This document shows positions 26,156 through 35,198 of a stretch of 64,000 nucleotides of DNA, one piece after another. The first letter of the stretch is position 1. Every line of letters starts with the position of its first letter. This DNA comes from Algoriphagus boritolerans DSM 17298 = JCM 18970. GTDB taxonomy: Bacteria; Bacteroidota; Bacteroidia; Cytophagales; Cyclobacteriaceae. Made by a program: the position numbers and the translations under genes. The notes beneath the pieces were generated by a model that saw nothing but the letters and a program-made list of their open reading frames with translations, was not told the origin of the DNA and ran no database searches. Where the stretch lies: positions 1-64,000 of the forward strand of contig NZ_FNVR01000014.1 in assembly GCF_900108085.1 (NCBI RefSeq), given 5' to 3'.

Positions 26156-28673
26156 ATGGCTTTTTCACCTTAATGATAACCCGGGCTGTACCCTTTCTTG
26201 ACGCTGCGCTTGCAGCATATTTTCCACAATCCGGTGGTCCTAACCAAGTGGGTGAACTTACAGCCCCGGATAGAATATAGGCAAATTCATATTTTCCATC
26301 TTTTGTGGGTGTATTGGCTGACCACGATTTACTTGTTCCTGTTACTCTAGGTATTACTTCGGGACTGAATTCAATTACTGTGGCACTGTAACTTATTGCA
26401 TTCGGTTCCGGATCAATGTAAAATATGGTACCGGATCCACAATTGGTATAGATACCAGTTTCGGTCGGACCCCAGCTTATCACTGAGATCGGTACATATT
26501 TAATGATAACATCATTCTCATTGTTGATGTTAATGGTCGCTTCTAGTTCTTCATACAGAAAATAATCGCTACCATCAGATGATTTGGCGTAAATCCTAGC
26601 GAAGACTTTTTCAGTGGCTTTTTCACTTTCTTTATCGGTGCATTCGTAGTACATACTATTGGTTCCATAAGTAGTTATGGAAGTTGAAAATCCTCCATTC
26701 CCACTTAGTTTTCCATATTTCCCTTCTGTAGTCCAGACCACTTTTTTGTCTGAAAAGTCAGGAACTGATCCGTCGGTACGTTCCAGATGAAGTTTGACGG
26801 AATTCGCATTATTATTCTCGCTTTTCTTTCCTGTAAGGGTAATCCCGTTCGGCTTGATTTCATAGACGCTTTTTCTTAGGTTTAATTTAACAGTATCTTT
26901 TCCAATTGACTGAGAACCCATAAACGCTTCCACATAGACGTATTCCCAGTTGTTTTCCTCAGGTAGATCTGCTGCAGAGGTATTGGAATAATAGGTGATT
27001 TTGAAATCTGAGCTTTCGAAAGAAGCTCCCTTATTCCCTTTGGTGTCTTGGATGTAACCAAATTTTCCACTCGATTTCCAGACAAAAAACGGATGGATAT
27101 CACCTCCCACCTCCGAGTTTTTGATTACTGCTTCGATGGCTTTGCTTCCGCGGCTTCGGACGGTTGCTTCTTTTGGAGAAAGCGTGACTTTTGCCGAACG
27201 GGCTTTGATCGTCCATGTGTCGAGTTGACGTGAATCTAAGATCCCCATTCCAATCCGGATAAAATCTCCACCTAACATTGCAGCATTGATTATTTTGAGC
27301 CAGTTTGCGGTCTTCCCTACAACTTTTTCTGCATTTGATTCGGCGTGTTTTGGGACTTTAAAACCACCCACTGTAGCACCATCTAATATAATATCGTATG
27401 CAACGAGGGATAGGGTCTCAAAAGCCCCATCAACCGCATTGGAATAAAGAAGTTCGAGTGATTTCCTAGCTGCTCCCATATAATCTCCATTCTTAATAAA
27501 TTCATAGACATCCGGAGTCAGTTTCAAGAAGGCCTCGGTAGCTTCGATAAATCGTTCTACTGGACCTTCCCCGATTTTGATACCTTTTTTCTTTAGCAAA
27601 TCCTCATTTCCAAACGTTTCCATGATAAGTGGAAACAAAAAATCAATTGCAAAAGTCTCTACTTCCAACCTTGTCAGTTTTGCTATTTCTGCTGTAGTGA
27701 CAGGTTGAGGATGTGAAATTCCCGGTCCTACCACATGTAGCTTATAGGTTGCTTCGCTTTCATTTTCTAAAAGATCTAATTTTATTGGACCAGATTTTAT
27801 TAGGAAAACCTCATTCGATTTTCCTTCAATTTCTGATCCGAGAACACCATTAAAAGAAGTAGCCCCGGCTGTAGGTGAAATGGCAAAATCCTTGTCCGAA
27901 GGAGTTCCAGAGTTTATATCTGAAAGGATCTCATGTGACTTGTCTTCCATATCCTTGTAGGACATTTTATAAAGAAAAGCATGCCCTCGTCTGCGGTATT
28001 TGTTGTTCACCGAAAATTGTCCCAATTCATCCTCGAAAATCTGCAGGCCGCTTTTGAAATCTGCCTCATCCACTGATATATCCGATGCCTTGGCTCCTGC
28101 TCTTATGTCGATAACCACAGGTTCGGGCACCAATTTTTCCATCACTGTGCGGAGTTGCGTGGTGAAGGTGCCTTTTTCCAAAATCAATGGATCGTTCTTC
28201 CATAAATCTGTAAAAGCCTCCTGCCATTCCACAGCCTCAGGCAATTCATCAATCTGATCCAGAAAAAGCTCTGCAAATCCTTCTTCTCTCAAATTTAGTC
28301 CTACAGCATATGACAAAAGGACTATAGCTGTTGATTGAGCAGAAATTACACTTGTTTGGTCTGTAATAAAACCAGCAAGAATTGGGTTTCCTTCCTCATT
28401 AAGAACGAAGGCTATATGAGCAAAACCCGGAGTTGACACAGACTTTGTTTTTCCGTCTGAAGCCACAGGAAATGACTCTCCAAAAGAAATCAATTCGCTG
28501 CCTGAAAAGTCAAAGGAAGAACCTTGCGGTAAAGTGATTTGAATATCTTTCGTCTCGAATTCTCCTGTTTGGACCGGAGGATTTGTTGGATCTGTTGGCT
28601 CTGTGTCTTCCTGACAGGATGAAACTAGCATCAGAGCTAAAATGATGGTAAAAAATTTTAATTTACGTTTCAT
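26154..28673 (-). CDS. Large lipoprotein of unknown function
   Basis: Starting at the ATG at 28673 (MKRKLKFFTIILALMLVSSC) gives an 839-residue lipoprotein with lipobox VSSC followed by an Asp/Glu/Thr/Pro-rich linker. The frame is open to 28784 but the extra 37 residues would bury the signal. I recognise no enzyme motif. The C-terminal third has Ig-like stretches (VTLSPKEATVRSRGSKAIEAV, and a second around VWTTEGKYGKLSGNGG), suggesting tandem beta-sandwich domains on the cell surface or in the periplasm. It lies upstream of the sigma/CHAT group on the same strand but is separated by a strong hairpin and 185 bases. A functional link is possible but unproven. Confidence 0.75.
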   Translation of the reverse strand: MKRKLKFFTIILALMLVSSCQEDTEPTDPTNPPVQTGEFETKDIQITLPQGSSFDFSGSELISFGESFPVASDGKTKSVSTPGFAHIAFVLNEEGNPILAGFITDQTSVISAQSTAIVLLSYAVGLNLREEGFAELFLDQIDELPEAVEWQEAFTDLWKNDPLILEKGTFTTQLRTVMEKLVPEPVVIDIRAGAKASDISVDEADFKSGLQIFEDELGQFSVNNKYRRRGHAFLYKMSYKDMEDKSHEILSDINSGTPSDKDFAISPTAGATSFNGVLGSEIEGKSNEVFLIKSGPIKLDLLENESEATYKLHVVGPGISHPQPVTTAEIAKLTRLEVETFAIDFLFPLIMETFGNEDLLKKKGIKIGEGPVERFIEATEAFLKLTPDVYEFIKNGDYMGAARKSLELLYSNAVDGAFETLSLVAYDIILDGATVGGFKVPKHAESNAEKVVGKTANWLKIINAAMLGGDFIRIGMGILDSRQLDTWTIKARSAKVTLSPKEATVRSRGSKAIEAVIKNSEVGGDIHPFFVWKSSGKFGYIQDTKGNKGASFESSDFKITYYSNTSAADLPEENNWEYVYVEAFMGSQSIGKDTVKLNLRKSVYEIKPNGITLTGKKSENNNANSVKLHLERTDGSVPDFSDKKVVWTTEGKYGKLSGNGGFSTSITTYGTNSMYYECTDKESEKATEKVFARIYAKSSDGSDYFLYEELEATININNENDVIIKYVPISVISWGPTETGIYTNCGSGTIFYIDPEPNAISYSATVIEFSPEVIPRVTGTSKSWSANTPTKDGKYEFAYILSGAVSSPTWLGPPDCGKYAASAASRKGTARVIIKVKKP

Positions 28674-28992
28674 GGTTAATATCATTGATGGTGAGGGAAC
28701 ATATTTCTGTCTATTTATCACCCAAACCTTCAATTGGTGAACACTTTGAGTTTTACATTTTTTAAAAAAATTATTTGCAAACACGGAACTTTACCAGAAG
28801 TTTGTTTTAACAGAGAAAAAATTCTAAAAAAAGCTAAATCCTCGATTCATCACTCTTCGGTCTTCCTGTCCCAAAACTTTGGAATATTTGTTAACTGGCA
28901 GAATAGCGTATCATCAGAAAAAATTAAATGCTTTGGATTAAAAATTCATTGTTAGATAACGCTTGGATATCTGGCTTGCGACATGATTTCTG
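28674..28992. other. A/T-rich intergenic region
   Basis: No gene is supported in these 319 bases between two minus-strand genes. The sequence is A/T-rich and should hold the promoter of the lipoprotein gene. A TTTGCAAATAATTTTTTT stretch on the minus strand (about 28763-28780) could form part of it, but I see no clear -7 element. Confidence 0.4.
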
Positions 28993-29472
28993 TCAGGGTG
29001 CAAGCTCCTCCATCCGGTAATCAAAATCGCTTTGCAAGTCCTCATGAAGCGTGGAAATCAGTTTTTTGGCTTTGCCGATTTGGACTTCGTAAAGGTTGGT
29101 AATCACCGGATGCCGGAAACTTAAATAGCCATATTTCTTCATCATTTCGCAGAAATACAAAATCAATTCTGCTTGGTCTGCTTTGTTTTTACTCAGTTTT
29201 ATCGATTTGTTTAACTTCCTGCGAATGCTCTGGGCTGCCTTTTTTGCTACATGATAATGACGGGTATTGGCAGTTTGAAACGCTTCGTCCAATTCTTCTT
29301 TGACCGAATCCACAAACAAGCTGGGTTGGTCTCGCTCGTTGAGTTTGAAATAAAGGAAGGCCTTGTTTTCCTTACTAAATTTTGCCAAATCTGTGATTAA
29401 GGCTATCAATTCATTTTCGGAAAGGTAACTGAGGTCTTTTTTGAGTTGGGCTAGACTTGGAATTTTCATCAA
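28993..29472 (-). CDS. Conserved-looking hypothetical protein
   Basis: This 159-residue protein is predicted to be almost entirely helical, charged and soluble, with no signal or membrane segment. Two ATGs stand together at the start (MMKIPSLAQL); the second is equally plausible. The segment SIRRKLNKSIKLSKNKADQAELILYFCEMMKKYG suggests a helical-repeat bundle. I do not recognise the family. It is divergent from the sterol-desaturase operon, with 153 bases between the two starts, and appears to be transcribed alone. Confidence 0.7.
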   Translation of the reverse strand: MMKIPSLAQLKKDLSYLSENELIALITDLAKFSKENKAFLYFKLNERDQPSLFVDSVKEELDEAFQTANTRHYHVAKKAAQSIRRKLNKSIKLSKNKADQAELILYFCEMMKKYGYLSFRHPVITNLYEVQIGKAKKLISTLHEDLQSDFDYRMEELAP

Positions 29473-29583
29473 TCCAGATTCTTTTTTATGCTATTTTCGA
29501 ATCTAAACTTACATACTTGAACTTGTTTTTGGTCAAAAATTTACCGCAACTGGATTAGCTGTTGAAATCAAAGCAGTTAATTT

Positions 29584-29612
29584 CTAAGTTTAGTCCTAAG
29601 TTTAGCCCTAAG
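29584..29612 (+). repeat. Tandem 12-base repeat upstream of the desaturase operon
   Basis: CTAAGTTTAGTC, CTAAGTTTAGCC and a partial CTAAG lie head to tail, ending 14 bases before the ATG of the desaturase-like gene. The position suggests a place in the promoter or 5' leader. It could equally be replication slippage. Confidence 0.55.
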
Positions 29613-29625
29613 AATAGTAAACCCA

Positions 29626-30903
29626 ATGGAAGCTTACGGTCAAATCTTGTTAATCGCTATGCCGGCCTTTTTTGTGCTGGTATTATTTGAAAAATTTTGG
29701 GGCATTTGGAAAGGCAATGATACCGTTCCGCTTAATGATATGATTGCCTCGTTGAGTTCTGGAATCACCAATGTCACCAAAGATGTGCTTGGACTCAGTA
29801 TTGCAGTCATTTCATATGGTTGGCTTTATGAGAAATTGTCTTTATTCCACATGGAAGCGACTTGGCTTTTGTATGTGATAGCCTTCTTTGCGTTGGATTT
29901 TGCCGGCTATTGGACGCATCGGATTGCACATGAGTACAATATTTTCTGGAACAATCACATCATCCATCACAGCAGCGAAGAGTTTAATTTGGCCTGTGCA
30001 CTTCGGCAGGGTATTTCATCGATTTTTAAGATTTTTGCTGTTTTTTTAATTCCTGGAGCCTTGTTGGGAGTACCACCGGAAGTAATAGCTATTGTTGCTC
30101 CTTTGCATTTGTTTGCCCAATTTTGGTATCATACCCGGCATATCGGCAAAATGGGTTTTCTGGAAAAAATCATCGTCACCCCTTCCCATCATCGCGTTCA
30201 CCATGCGATCAATCCGGAATATCTGGACAAAAACTACGGTCAGATCTTCATCTTTTGGGACAAATGGTTTGGGACTTTTCTGGAGGAAAACCAGGAAATT
30301 CCTCCTGTGTATGGTGTAACCCGACCTGTACAAACCTGGAATCCAATCAAAATCAATTTCATGCACCTTTGGCTGTTGATCAAAGATGCCTGGAGAGCCA
30401 AAAACTGGATAGATAAGCTTAAAATCTGGTTTATGCCATTGGGCTGGAGACCAGCTGATGTGGCTAAAAAACATCCATTGTCCAAAATTGATGACGTGTA
30501 TCACTTCGAAAAATACAATCCACAACTTACCAAAGGCATGTTACTTTGGAGTTTTGGACAGTTGGTTGCCCTCTTGCTTTTGCTCAGCTATTTGTTTGGT
30601 AATTTGGCAGCTATCGGAGCACCGGGCATTTTCTATTACGGAGGTTTTGTGTTCCTGACCGTCTTTGCCTACACGGAACTGATGGACCGCAACCCAAATG
30701 CCTGGGCTTGGGAATTGCTAAAGGTAGCTTATGGGCTGTACTTTGTAGTGAATTCAGAAGATTGGTTTGGATTGAATAGTTTTTTACCGGGTTCGCTGTA
30801 CATTTTCGTAGGGTATTTGGTGATATCCGTGCTATTTTCGATTTGGTTTTCCTTCAAAAAAGAAAATCTTCAATCCCTTAATCCATCAAGTCCCCTTAAA
30901 TGA
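29626..30903 (+). CDS. Sterol desaturase / fatty acid hydroxylase family membrane protein
   Basis: This 425-residue integral membrane protein belongs to the di-iron fatty acid hydroxylase superfamily. The His clusters that hold the two irons are all visible: HRIAH, HIIHHS and HHRVHH (in TPSHHRVHHAIN). About four membrane segments precede or flank them. The C-terminal 150 residues add three to four further hydrophobic segments, as in alkylglycerol-monooxygenase-like members. The substrate is a lipid or carotenoid of unknown type. Its TGA overlaps the ATG of the XdhC gene (ATGA), so the two are co-translated, an odd pairing of an iron oxygenase with a molybdenum maturation factor. Confidence 0.9.
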   Translation: MEAYGQILLIAMPAFFVLVLFEKFWGIWKGNDTVPLNDMIASLSSGITNVTKDVLGLSIAVISYGWLYEKLSLFHMEATWLLYVIAFFALDFAGYWTHRIAHEYNIFWNNHIIHHSSEEFNLACALRQGISSIFKIFAVFLIPGALLGVPPEVIAIVAPLHLFAQFWYHTRHIGKMGFLEKIIVTPSHHRVHHAINPEYLDKNYGQIFIFWDKWFGTFLEENQEIPPVYGVTRPVQTWNPIKINFMHLWLLIKDAWRAKNWIDKLKIWFMPLGWRPADVAKKHPLSKIDDVYHFEKYNPQLTKGMLLWSFGQLVALLLLLSYLFGNLAAIGAPGIFYYGGFVFLTVFAYTELMDRNPNAWAWELLKVAYGLYFVVNSEDWFGLNSFLPGSLYIFVGYLVISVLFSIWFSFKKENLQSLNPSSPLK

Positions 30904-32015
30904 AAGAACTTCAGCAGATTATCCAAGCTTACGAAGTCTGCAAATCCGAAAATAAATCCGTTGCATTAGCCACCGTTGTTCAGGTGGACGGTTCTGCTTA
31001 TCGTCGTCCCGGAGCGAGAATGCTGGTGACTCAGGAAGGAAATCTGACCGGTGCGATTAGCGGAGGGTGCTTGGAAGGTGATGCGCTTCGCAAAGCGCAG
31101 GCGGTTATTTTCCAGCAAAAATCCATGTTGGTCACTTATGATACCACGGATGAGGACGATCAGAAATTTGGTGTAGGTTTGGGATGTAATGGAATTATTC
31201 ATGTTTTGATTGAGCCGATCGACTTCAGAATTCCGGATAATCCCGTTGAACTAATCAAAAAATCGCTTTCCGATCGGCAAACTTCACTCCTGCTGACACT
31301 TTTCTCCGTTCCAAATTCCAAATCAGAACAACTTGGGACGATCTATCTGAAAAAAGGAAATCAGGATTTCGGAAGTTTATCCAAAGTTCATGCGGATTTC
31401 AGACAGGTTTTAGAAAAGGAAATTGCAGAATTCGATGCGCCACAAAATCTGATTAAGTCTTTTTCCGAATACCAGCAACTTTCAGTTTTCTTCGAAGTCA
31501 TCAAACCTGCCACACGAATTCTACTTTTCGGTGCGGGAAATGATACCATTCCTGTGGCTAAAATGGCAGAAATCTTGGGTTTTGAGTTGATTTTGATCGA
31601 TGGAAGGAAAAATCTGGCGACGACCGCACGATTTCCTTTTGCCAAACAAATCATTCAAGGACCTGCTGAAGAAGTTACTAACCAGATCGAAACCGATTTA
31701 AACACAGTGGCTTTGTTGATGACTCACAATTTCGAATATGAAGTCATTGTCTTGGAAAAACTATTGACCTTCATGATTCCCTACATCGGTATTTTGGGAC
31801 CCAAGCGGAAAACCGAAAAGCTGACCCAAAGACTGGAAACTAAAGGGATTCAAGTTCATTCTGACAATATTTATGCTCCCGTAGGTATTGAAATCGGTGC
31901 CGAGACTTCCGAGGAAATTGCGCTTTCAATTTTAGCAGAAATCAAAGCTGTATTGAATAAAAAACAGCCGATTTTCCTTCGGGAAAAACTCGGTCCTATA
32001 CACGAAAAAATCTGA
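30900..32015 (+). CDS. XdhC/CoxI family molybdenum hydroxylase maturation factor
   Basis: This 371-residue protein has the two XdhC parts. The N-terminal domain has VDGSAYRRPGARMLV, GAISGGCLEGD and DEDDQKFGVGLGCNGIIHV. The C-terminal Rossmann domain has ILLFGAGNDTIPVAKMAEILGF and a LMTHNFEYE segment. XdhC binds the molybdenum cofactor, assists its sulfuration and inserts it into xanthine-dehydrogenase-type enzymes. It overlaps the desaturase gene by 4 bases and is followed after a single base by mocA. The client enzyme is probably the IorAB-like pair at 37.9-40.5 kb. Confidence 0.92.
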   Translation: MKELQQIIQAYEVCKSENKSVALATVVQVDGSAYRRPGARMLVTQEGNLTGAISGGCLEGDALRKAQAVIFQQKSMLVTYDTTDEDDQKFGVGLGCNGIIHVLIEPIDFRIPDNPVELIKKSLSDRQTSLLLTLFSVPNSKSEQLGTIYLKKGNQDFGSLSKVHADFRQVLEKEIAEFDAPQNLIKSFSEYQQLSVFFEVIKPATRILLFGAGNDTIPVAKMAEILGFELILIDGRKNLATTARFPFAKQIIQGPAEEVTNQIETDLNTVALLMTHNFEYEVIVLEKLLTFMIPYIGILGPKRKTEKLTQRLETKGIQVHSDNIYAPVGIEIGAETSEEIALSILAEIKAVLNKKQPIFLREKLGPIHEKI

Positions 32016-32016
32016 G

Positions 32017-32598
32017 ATGAAGACTGGAATTATCATATTGGCAGCAGGTGAATCAACCCGACTTGGCTACCCGAAGCAAATCGCTAAATACAAGGATAAG
32101 ACCTTGCTGCAGCTGGCAATAGATGCCGCAAATGGATGTGAAGCACATAAACGCGTGTTGGTTCTCGGTGCAAATCGTGATGAAATTAAAAAGACATTTC
32201 CAGGAGCCAGCATTCCAAACATACCCAACCCTCACTATCAAAAAGGGATGTCTTCCAGCCTCAAAATTGGGCTGGAATATATGCTCAAATTCGACGAGCC
32301 TGACCAAGTTATTATCATGCTGTGCGATCAGCCTTTTGTGGATGCGAAACTATTGAACAAGTTGATTGCAACGCAGGAGAAAGAAGGAAAAGGGATCGTA
32401 GCCTGTGCTTATTCCAAGACTGTCGGAGTACCTATTCTTTTTGGAAAAGCTTATTTCCAGGAATTGATGGAGCTGAAAGGTGATGAGGGTGCAAAGAAAA
32501 TAGCATTAGCCCACGAGGAGGATTTGGTGACAATATCATTTCCTAAAGGAAAAATAGACATTGATACGGAGGAGGATTTGCAACAATTGAAAAATTGA
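32017..32598 (+). CDS. mocA: Molybdenum cofactor nucleotidyltransferase (MocA-like)
   Basis: This 193-residue nucleotidyltransferase has the NTP-transfer signature IILAAGESTRLGYPKQIAKY at its N-terminus and the metal-binding region IIMLCDQPFVDAKLL. It matches MocA/MobA-like enzymes that add CMP or GMP to molybdopterin; MocA makes the cytosine dinucleotide form used by many xanthine-dehydrogenase-family enzymes in bacteria. The gene starts one base after the xdhC stop. Its 3' end runs into the low-complexity word AAAAATTGAAAGATTTGAAA, found in other gaps of this window. Confidence 0.9.
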   Translation: MKTGIIILAAGESTRLGYPKQIAKYKDKTLLQLAIDAANGCEAHKRVLVLGANRDEIKKTFPGASIPNIPNPHYQKGMSSSLKIGLEYMLKFDEPDQVIIMLCDQPFVDAKLLNKLIATQEKEGKGIVACAYSKTVGVPILFGKAYFQELMELKGDEGAKKIALAHEEDLVTISFPKGKIDIDTEEDLQQLKN

Positions 32599-32630
32599 AA
32601 GATTTGAAAATTGAAAAATTAAAGCTGGAA

Positions 32631-33239
32631 CTACTCAATATCCCCAAAAAACTCCTCCAGATCCAGCTTAAATCCTTTTACAGCAACTGATTCCACCACA
32701 TCACCTGAAGTCAATAAACAGGAGGGAACATATTTACCATCGACCAGCGTATAAATCAGCAAATCCTGATTTTCGGGATGGATGATCCAATATTCCCGAA
32801 CACCGTGGGTCTCGTAAAGCTCATATTTGTGCTTCAGCTCAGTTTTGCTATTTCCCGGAGATAGGATTTCCACAATCAAATCTGGGGCTCCTATACAACC
32901 CCGATCGTCCAATTTTTCCGGATCACAGATCACACAGATATCCGGTTGAACGACATCGTGAATTTTATGATCTTCTTTTGATTCTTTTGGGAAACGGACA
33001 TCAAAGGGGGCAACATAAACTTGACATTTCTTTCCTTCCAAAAAAGTATAAAGCTTAGAGGCAATCTTGATTGAAACTTTCTGATGAATTCGTTTTGGGG
33101 CAGCAGCGGCTTTTTTAAAGATTTTCCCCTTAATCAACTCAACCACTTCGTCAAATTGCCAAGTCAGGTAGTCCGCATAGGAATAGACCCCGTATTCGAT
33201 ATCGGGCTCATTTACTGTGTGTTGCTTGTCAGATTCCAT
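32631..33239 (-). CDS. Uma2 family endonuclease-like protein
   Basis: This 202-residue protein is a Uma2 (DUF820) family member with a PD-(D/E)XK-type nuclease fold. The core is visible as QPDICVICDPEKLDDRGCIGAPDLIVEILSPGNSKTE, where the Asp of APDLIVEIL and the following Glu form the metal site, followed by KHKYELYETHGVREYWIIHPE. No partner gene is evident; it stands alone between the convergent mocA and the upstream cysteine desulfurase. The biological role of Uma2 proteins is poorly known. Confidence 0.9.
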   Translation of the reverse strand: MESDKQHTVNEPDIEYGVYSYADYLTWQFDEVVELIKGKIFKKAAAAPKRIHQKVSIKIASKLYTFLEGKKCQVYVAPFDVRFPKESKEDHKIHDVVQPDICVICDPEKLDDRGCIGAPDLIVEILSPGNSKTELKHKYELYETHGVREYWIIHPENQDLLIYTLVDGKYVPSCLLTSGDVVESVAVKGFKLDLEEFFGDIE

Positions 33240-33287
33240 GATTAATTATACTAAATGAACATGTATAGGTTGCTTGACTTTAGATAC

Positions 33288-34436
33288 TTATGTGTTTTTT
33301 CTCAACTCAGCAACCACCTTTTTCACCCATTCTAAAGTGAATTCTATATCAGCTTCCTTTGTATTTTTTCCCAAACTAAAACGAATCGAAGCTCTGCCCA
33401 AATCAGAACTTATGCCCATGGCAGCTAAAACATGGCTGGGTTTGGGAGAGATCGAAGTACAAGCAGACCCCGAACTCACGGCAACTTTCTGATTCACTTT
33501 TTTCAAAAGCTCCTCTCCTTCCATTCCACCAAAGGCAATATTGGTCACATGAGGCAAACGAGATTCCTGACTTCCATTCAAAAAAGTATCCGACAGTTCC
33601 AAAAGACCCTTTTCCAGCTTATTTCGAAGGTTTTCCAATCGATCTGACTCAAGTATCATTTCTTCCAATCGCAACTCAGCAGCTTTCCCAAAACCTGCAA
33701 TCCCCGGTACATTGAGGGTACCACTTCTCATTCCTTTTTCATGCCCCCCTCCGTGGATTTGGGCCAAAGGTTTGGGCAAATCATGGTTATGACGGACATA
33801 AAGTGCACCGACTCCTTTTGGACCATATAGCTTATGGGCTGAAATGGCCATCAAGTGAATTCCTCTAGTGTGAACCGGAATTTTTCCCGCTGCCTGTACT
33901 GCATCGGTAAAGAAGATAATGTTTTTTGATTGGGCTATTTGGGCGATTTTTTCAACAGGATGAATGATCCCCGTCTCGTTATTTGCCCACATCAGGCAAA
34001 TCATCTTGGTATGAGGTAAAATAGCCTTTTCAAGTTCCTCCAAACCAATATTTCCCGTGGAATCGACCGGCAGATAAGTGACTTCAGCCCCTCTTTTTTC
34101 AAGTTCAGCAAATGTATCTAAAACAGCCTTGTGCTCGGTCAAGGCGGTAATATAATGCTGCTTTTCACCTGAAAAGGCTTCAAACGTTCCTTTGATTCCC
34201 AAATTTATGGCCTCCGTTGCACCTGAAGTAAAAATGATTTCTTTGGTTTTGGCTCCGATCAAATTGGCTATTTTTTCCCGGGCCTCTTCCACGGCATTTT
34301 CTGCCACCCAACCATAAGGGTGGCTTTTGCTTGCAGCATTGCCAAAATGAGTCCCAAAGTAAGGAAGCATAGCTTCGATCACTTCGGGAGCACAGGGAGT
34401 AGTCGCATTATAATCTAAGTAAATGGGGTAATTCAT
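33288..34436 (-). CDS. Cysteine desulfurase (NifS/IscS-like)
   Basis: This 382-residue class V PLP enzyme takes sulfur from cysteine. Motifs include YLDYNATTPCAPEVI at the N-terminus, TSGATEAIN, the conserved HxH-free segment TALTEHKAVLDT, the PLP-binding Lys in AISAHKLYGPKGVGALYVR and the persulfide Cys in SSGSACTSISPKPSHVL. The long active-site loop (group I, IscS/NifS type) is present. It stands alone without iscU or iscA nearby, so it may serve general Fe-S, tRNA thiolation or molybdenum cofactor sulfuration needs. It is divergent from a small hypothetical gene. Confidence 0.93.
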   Translation of the reverse strand: MNYPIYLDYNATTPCAPEVIEAMLPYFGTHFGNAASKSHPYGWVAENAVEEAREKIANLIGAKTKEIIFTSGATEAINLGIKGTFEAFSGEKQHYITALTEHKAVLDTFAELEKRGAEVTYLPVDSTGNIGLEELEKAILPHTKMICLMWANNETGIIHPVEKIAQIAQSKNIIFFTDAVQAAGKIPVHTRGIHLMAISAHKLYGPKGVGALYVRHNHDLPKPLAQIHGGGHEKGMRSGTLNVPGIAGFGKAAELRLEEMILESDRLENLRNKLEKGLLELSDTFLNGSQESRLPHVTNIAFGGMEGEELLKKVNQKVAVSSGSACTSISPKPSHVLAAMGISSDLGRASIRFSLGKNTKEADIEFTLEWVKKVVAELRKNT

Positions 34437-34510
34437 AGGCTAAAAATAAGCTTTTCCTGTCCATTCAGGCATGGATTTTTGTAACTTCGACTTCTTAAAA
34501 GCTAAAAATC

Positions 34511-34858
34511 ATGCAAGAATCCTGGACTTTTGATTTTTCATTAACTACCTATCCCAAAGTGGATTTGGAACAGCTATTATCCCAAAAGGAAAGGGAACTC
34601 GGTATTTTCCTCTCTTATTATTACAAAAAAGAAGGAGCAGTTGCCGAAAAAGTCCTGCTCAAATCCGGTCCTGAATTTGAGTCAAAAAACACCGGATTTA
34701 TGACCTTGGATTTTGATCTAGTGCACTTTAATGCCTGCTTGGCTATCCATGAGCAAGTCCGGGAGGAAATGAAGATCAGCTTTGAAATTGATGAGGAAAA
34801 TCAAAAAGTAGTGTTGACCGGACCCTATTGGCCGGAGCGAGGTTTGGACGAAATTTAG
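34511..34858 (+). CDS. Hypothetical protein
   Basis: This 115-residue acidic, soluble protein has no signal or membrane segment, and I do not recognise its family. It looks like a mixed alpha/beta fold, with WTFDFSLTTYPKVDLEQLL at the N-terminus and ENQKVVLTGPYWPERGLDEI at the end. It is divergent from the cysteine desulfurase with a 74-base spacer and ends at a terminator hairpin. Confidence 0.7.
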   Translation: MQESWTFDFSLTTYPKVDLEQLLSQKERELGIFLSYYYKKEGAVAEKVLLKSGPEFESKNTGFMTLDFDLVHFNACLAIHEQVREEMKISFEIDEENQKVVLTGPYWPERGLDEI

Positions 34859-34870
34859 ACTTTTAGACAC

Positions 34871-34897
34871 AAGACGCTAGACAATGAAGCGTCTTTT
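34871..34897 (+). terminator. Intrinsic terminator after the 115-residue gene
   Basis: AAGACGC and GCGTCTT form a 7-bp stem with an 11-base loop, followed by TTCC. The loop and left arm overlap an AGACACAAGACGCTAGAC word of the dispersed repeat type. Confidence 0.45.
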
Positions 34898-35151
34898 CCT
34901 GATTTAACTGACCCTTTTTGATTGTTTTCCTACTATTTTCAGTCTTCTTAACCGCCTCCTGGCTAGGAATTAAAAACTTTTCCAAAGTTTGGAACTTTAG
35001 AAATGTGATCGGGCGTGTCTAGCTTCTGGTATCTAATCTCTTGTCTCTTACTCGCTTGATTCTTGCCTATTTTGTCCTTTATCTTGATTCTTGCCTTTTG
35101 CTTCTCGCTTCCAATTTTTAACTTATCCAAGCTGTTCAATTTGCTAATCGG

Positions 35152-35181
35152 TTGCAATTCCTTTCAATTAAAGTATTTTTG
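35152..35181 (+). promoter_or_regulatory. Bacteroidetes-type promoter of glnS
   Basis: TTG at 35152-35154 is followed after 19 bases by TATTTTTG (35174-35181), an exact match to the Bacteroidetes -7 consensus TAnnTTTG with a -33 TTG at normal spacing. Transcription would start about 35186-35188, giving a leader of about 12 bases before the glnS ATG. Confidence 0.65.
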
Positions 35182-35198
35182 GGCCTTTAATTTCGAAC

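Larger units (their letters stand above)
34859..35198. other. Intergenic region with terminator, decayed repeats and glnS promoter
   Basis: No gene is supported in these 340 bases. The left end has a hairpin terminator. The middle (about 35000-35115) consists of recurring words such as TTGTCTCTTACTCGC and GATTCTTGCC that resemble the AGACACAAGA-type words of other gaps, read on the opposite strand. The right end carries a good promoter for glnS. Confidence 0.55.

Noticed and set aside
29584-29612. 12-base tandem repeat as an operator
   Set aside because: Only two full copies exist and no regulator gene is adjacent; it is listed as a repeat without assigning function.
32631-33239. Uma2 gene as part of a mobile element or defence island
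   Set aside because: There is no integrase, transposase, restriction gene or repeat boundary around it.
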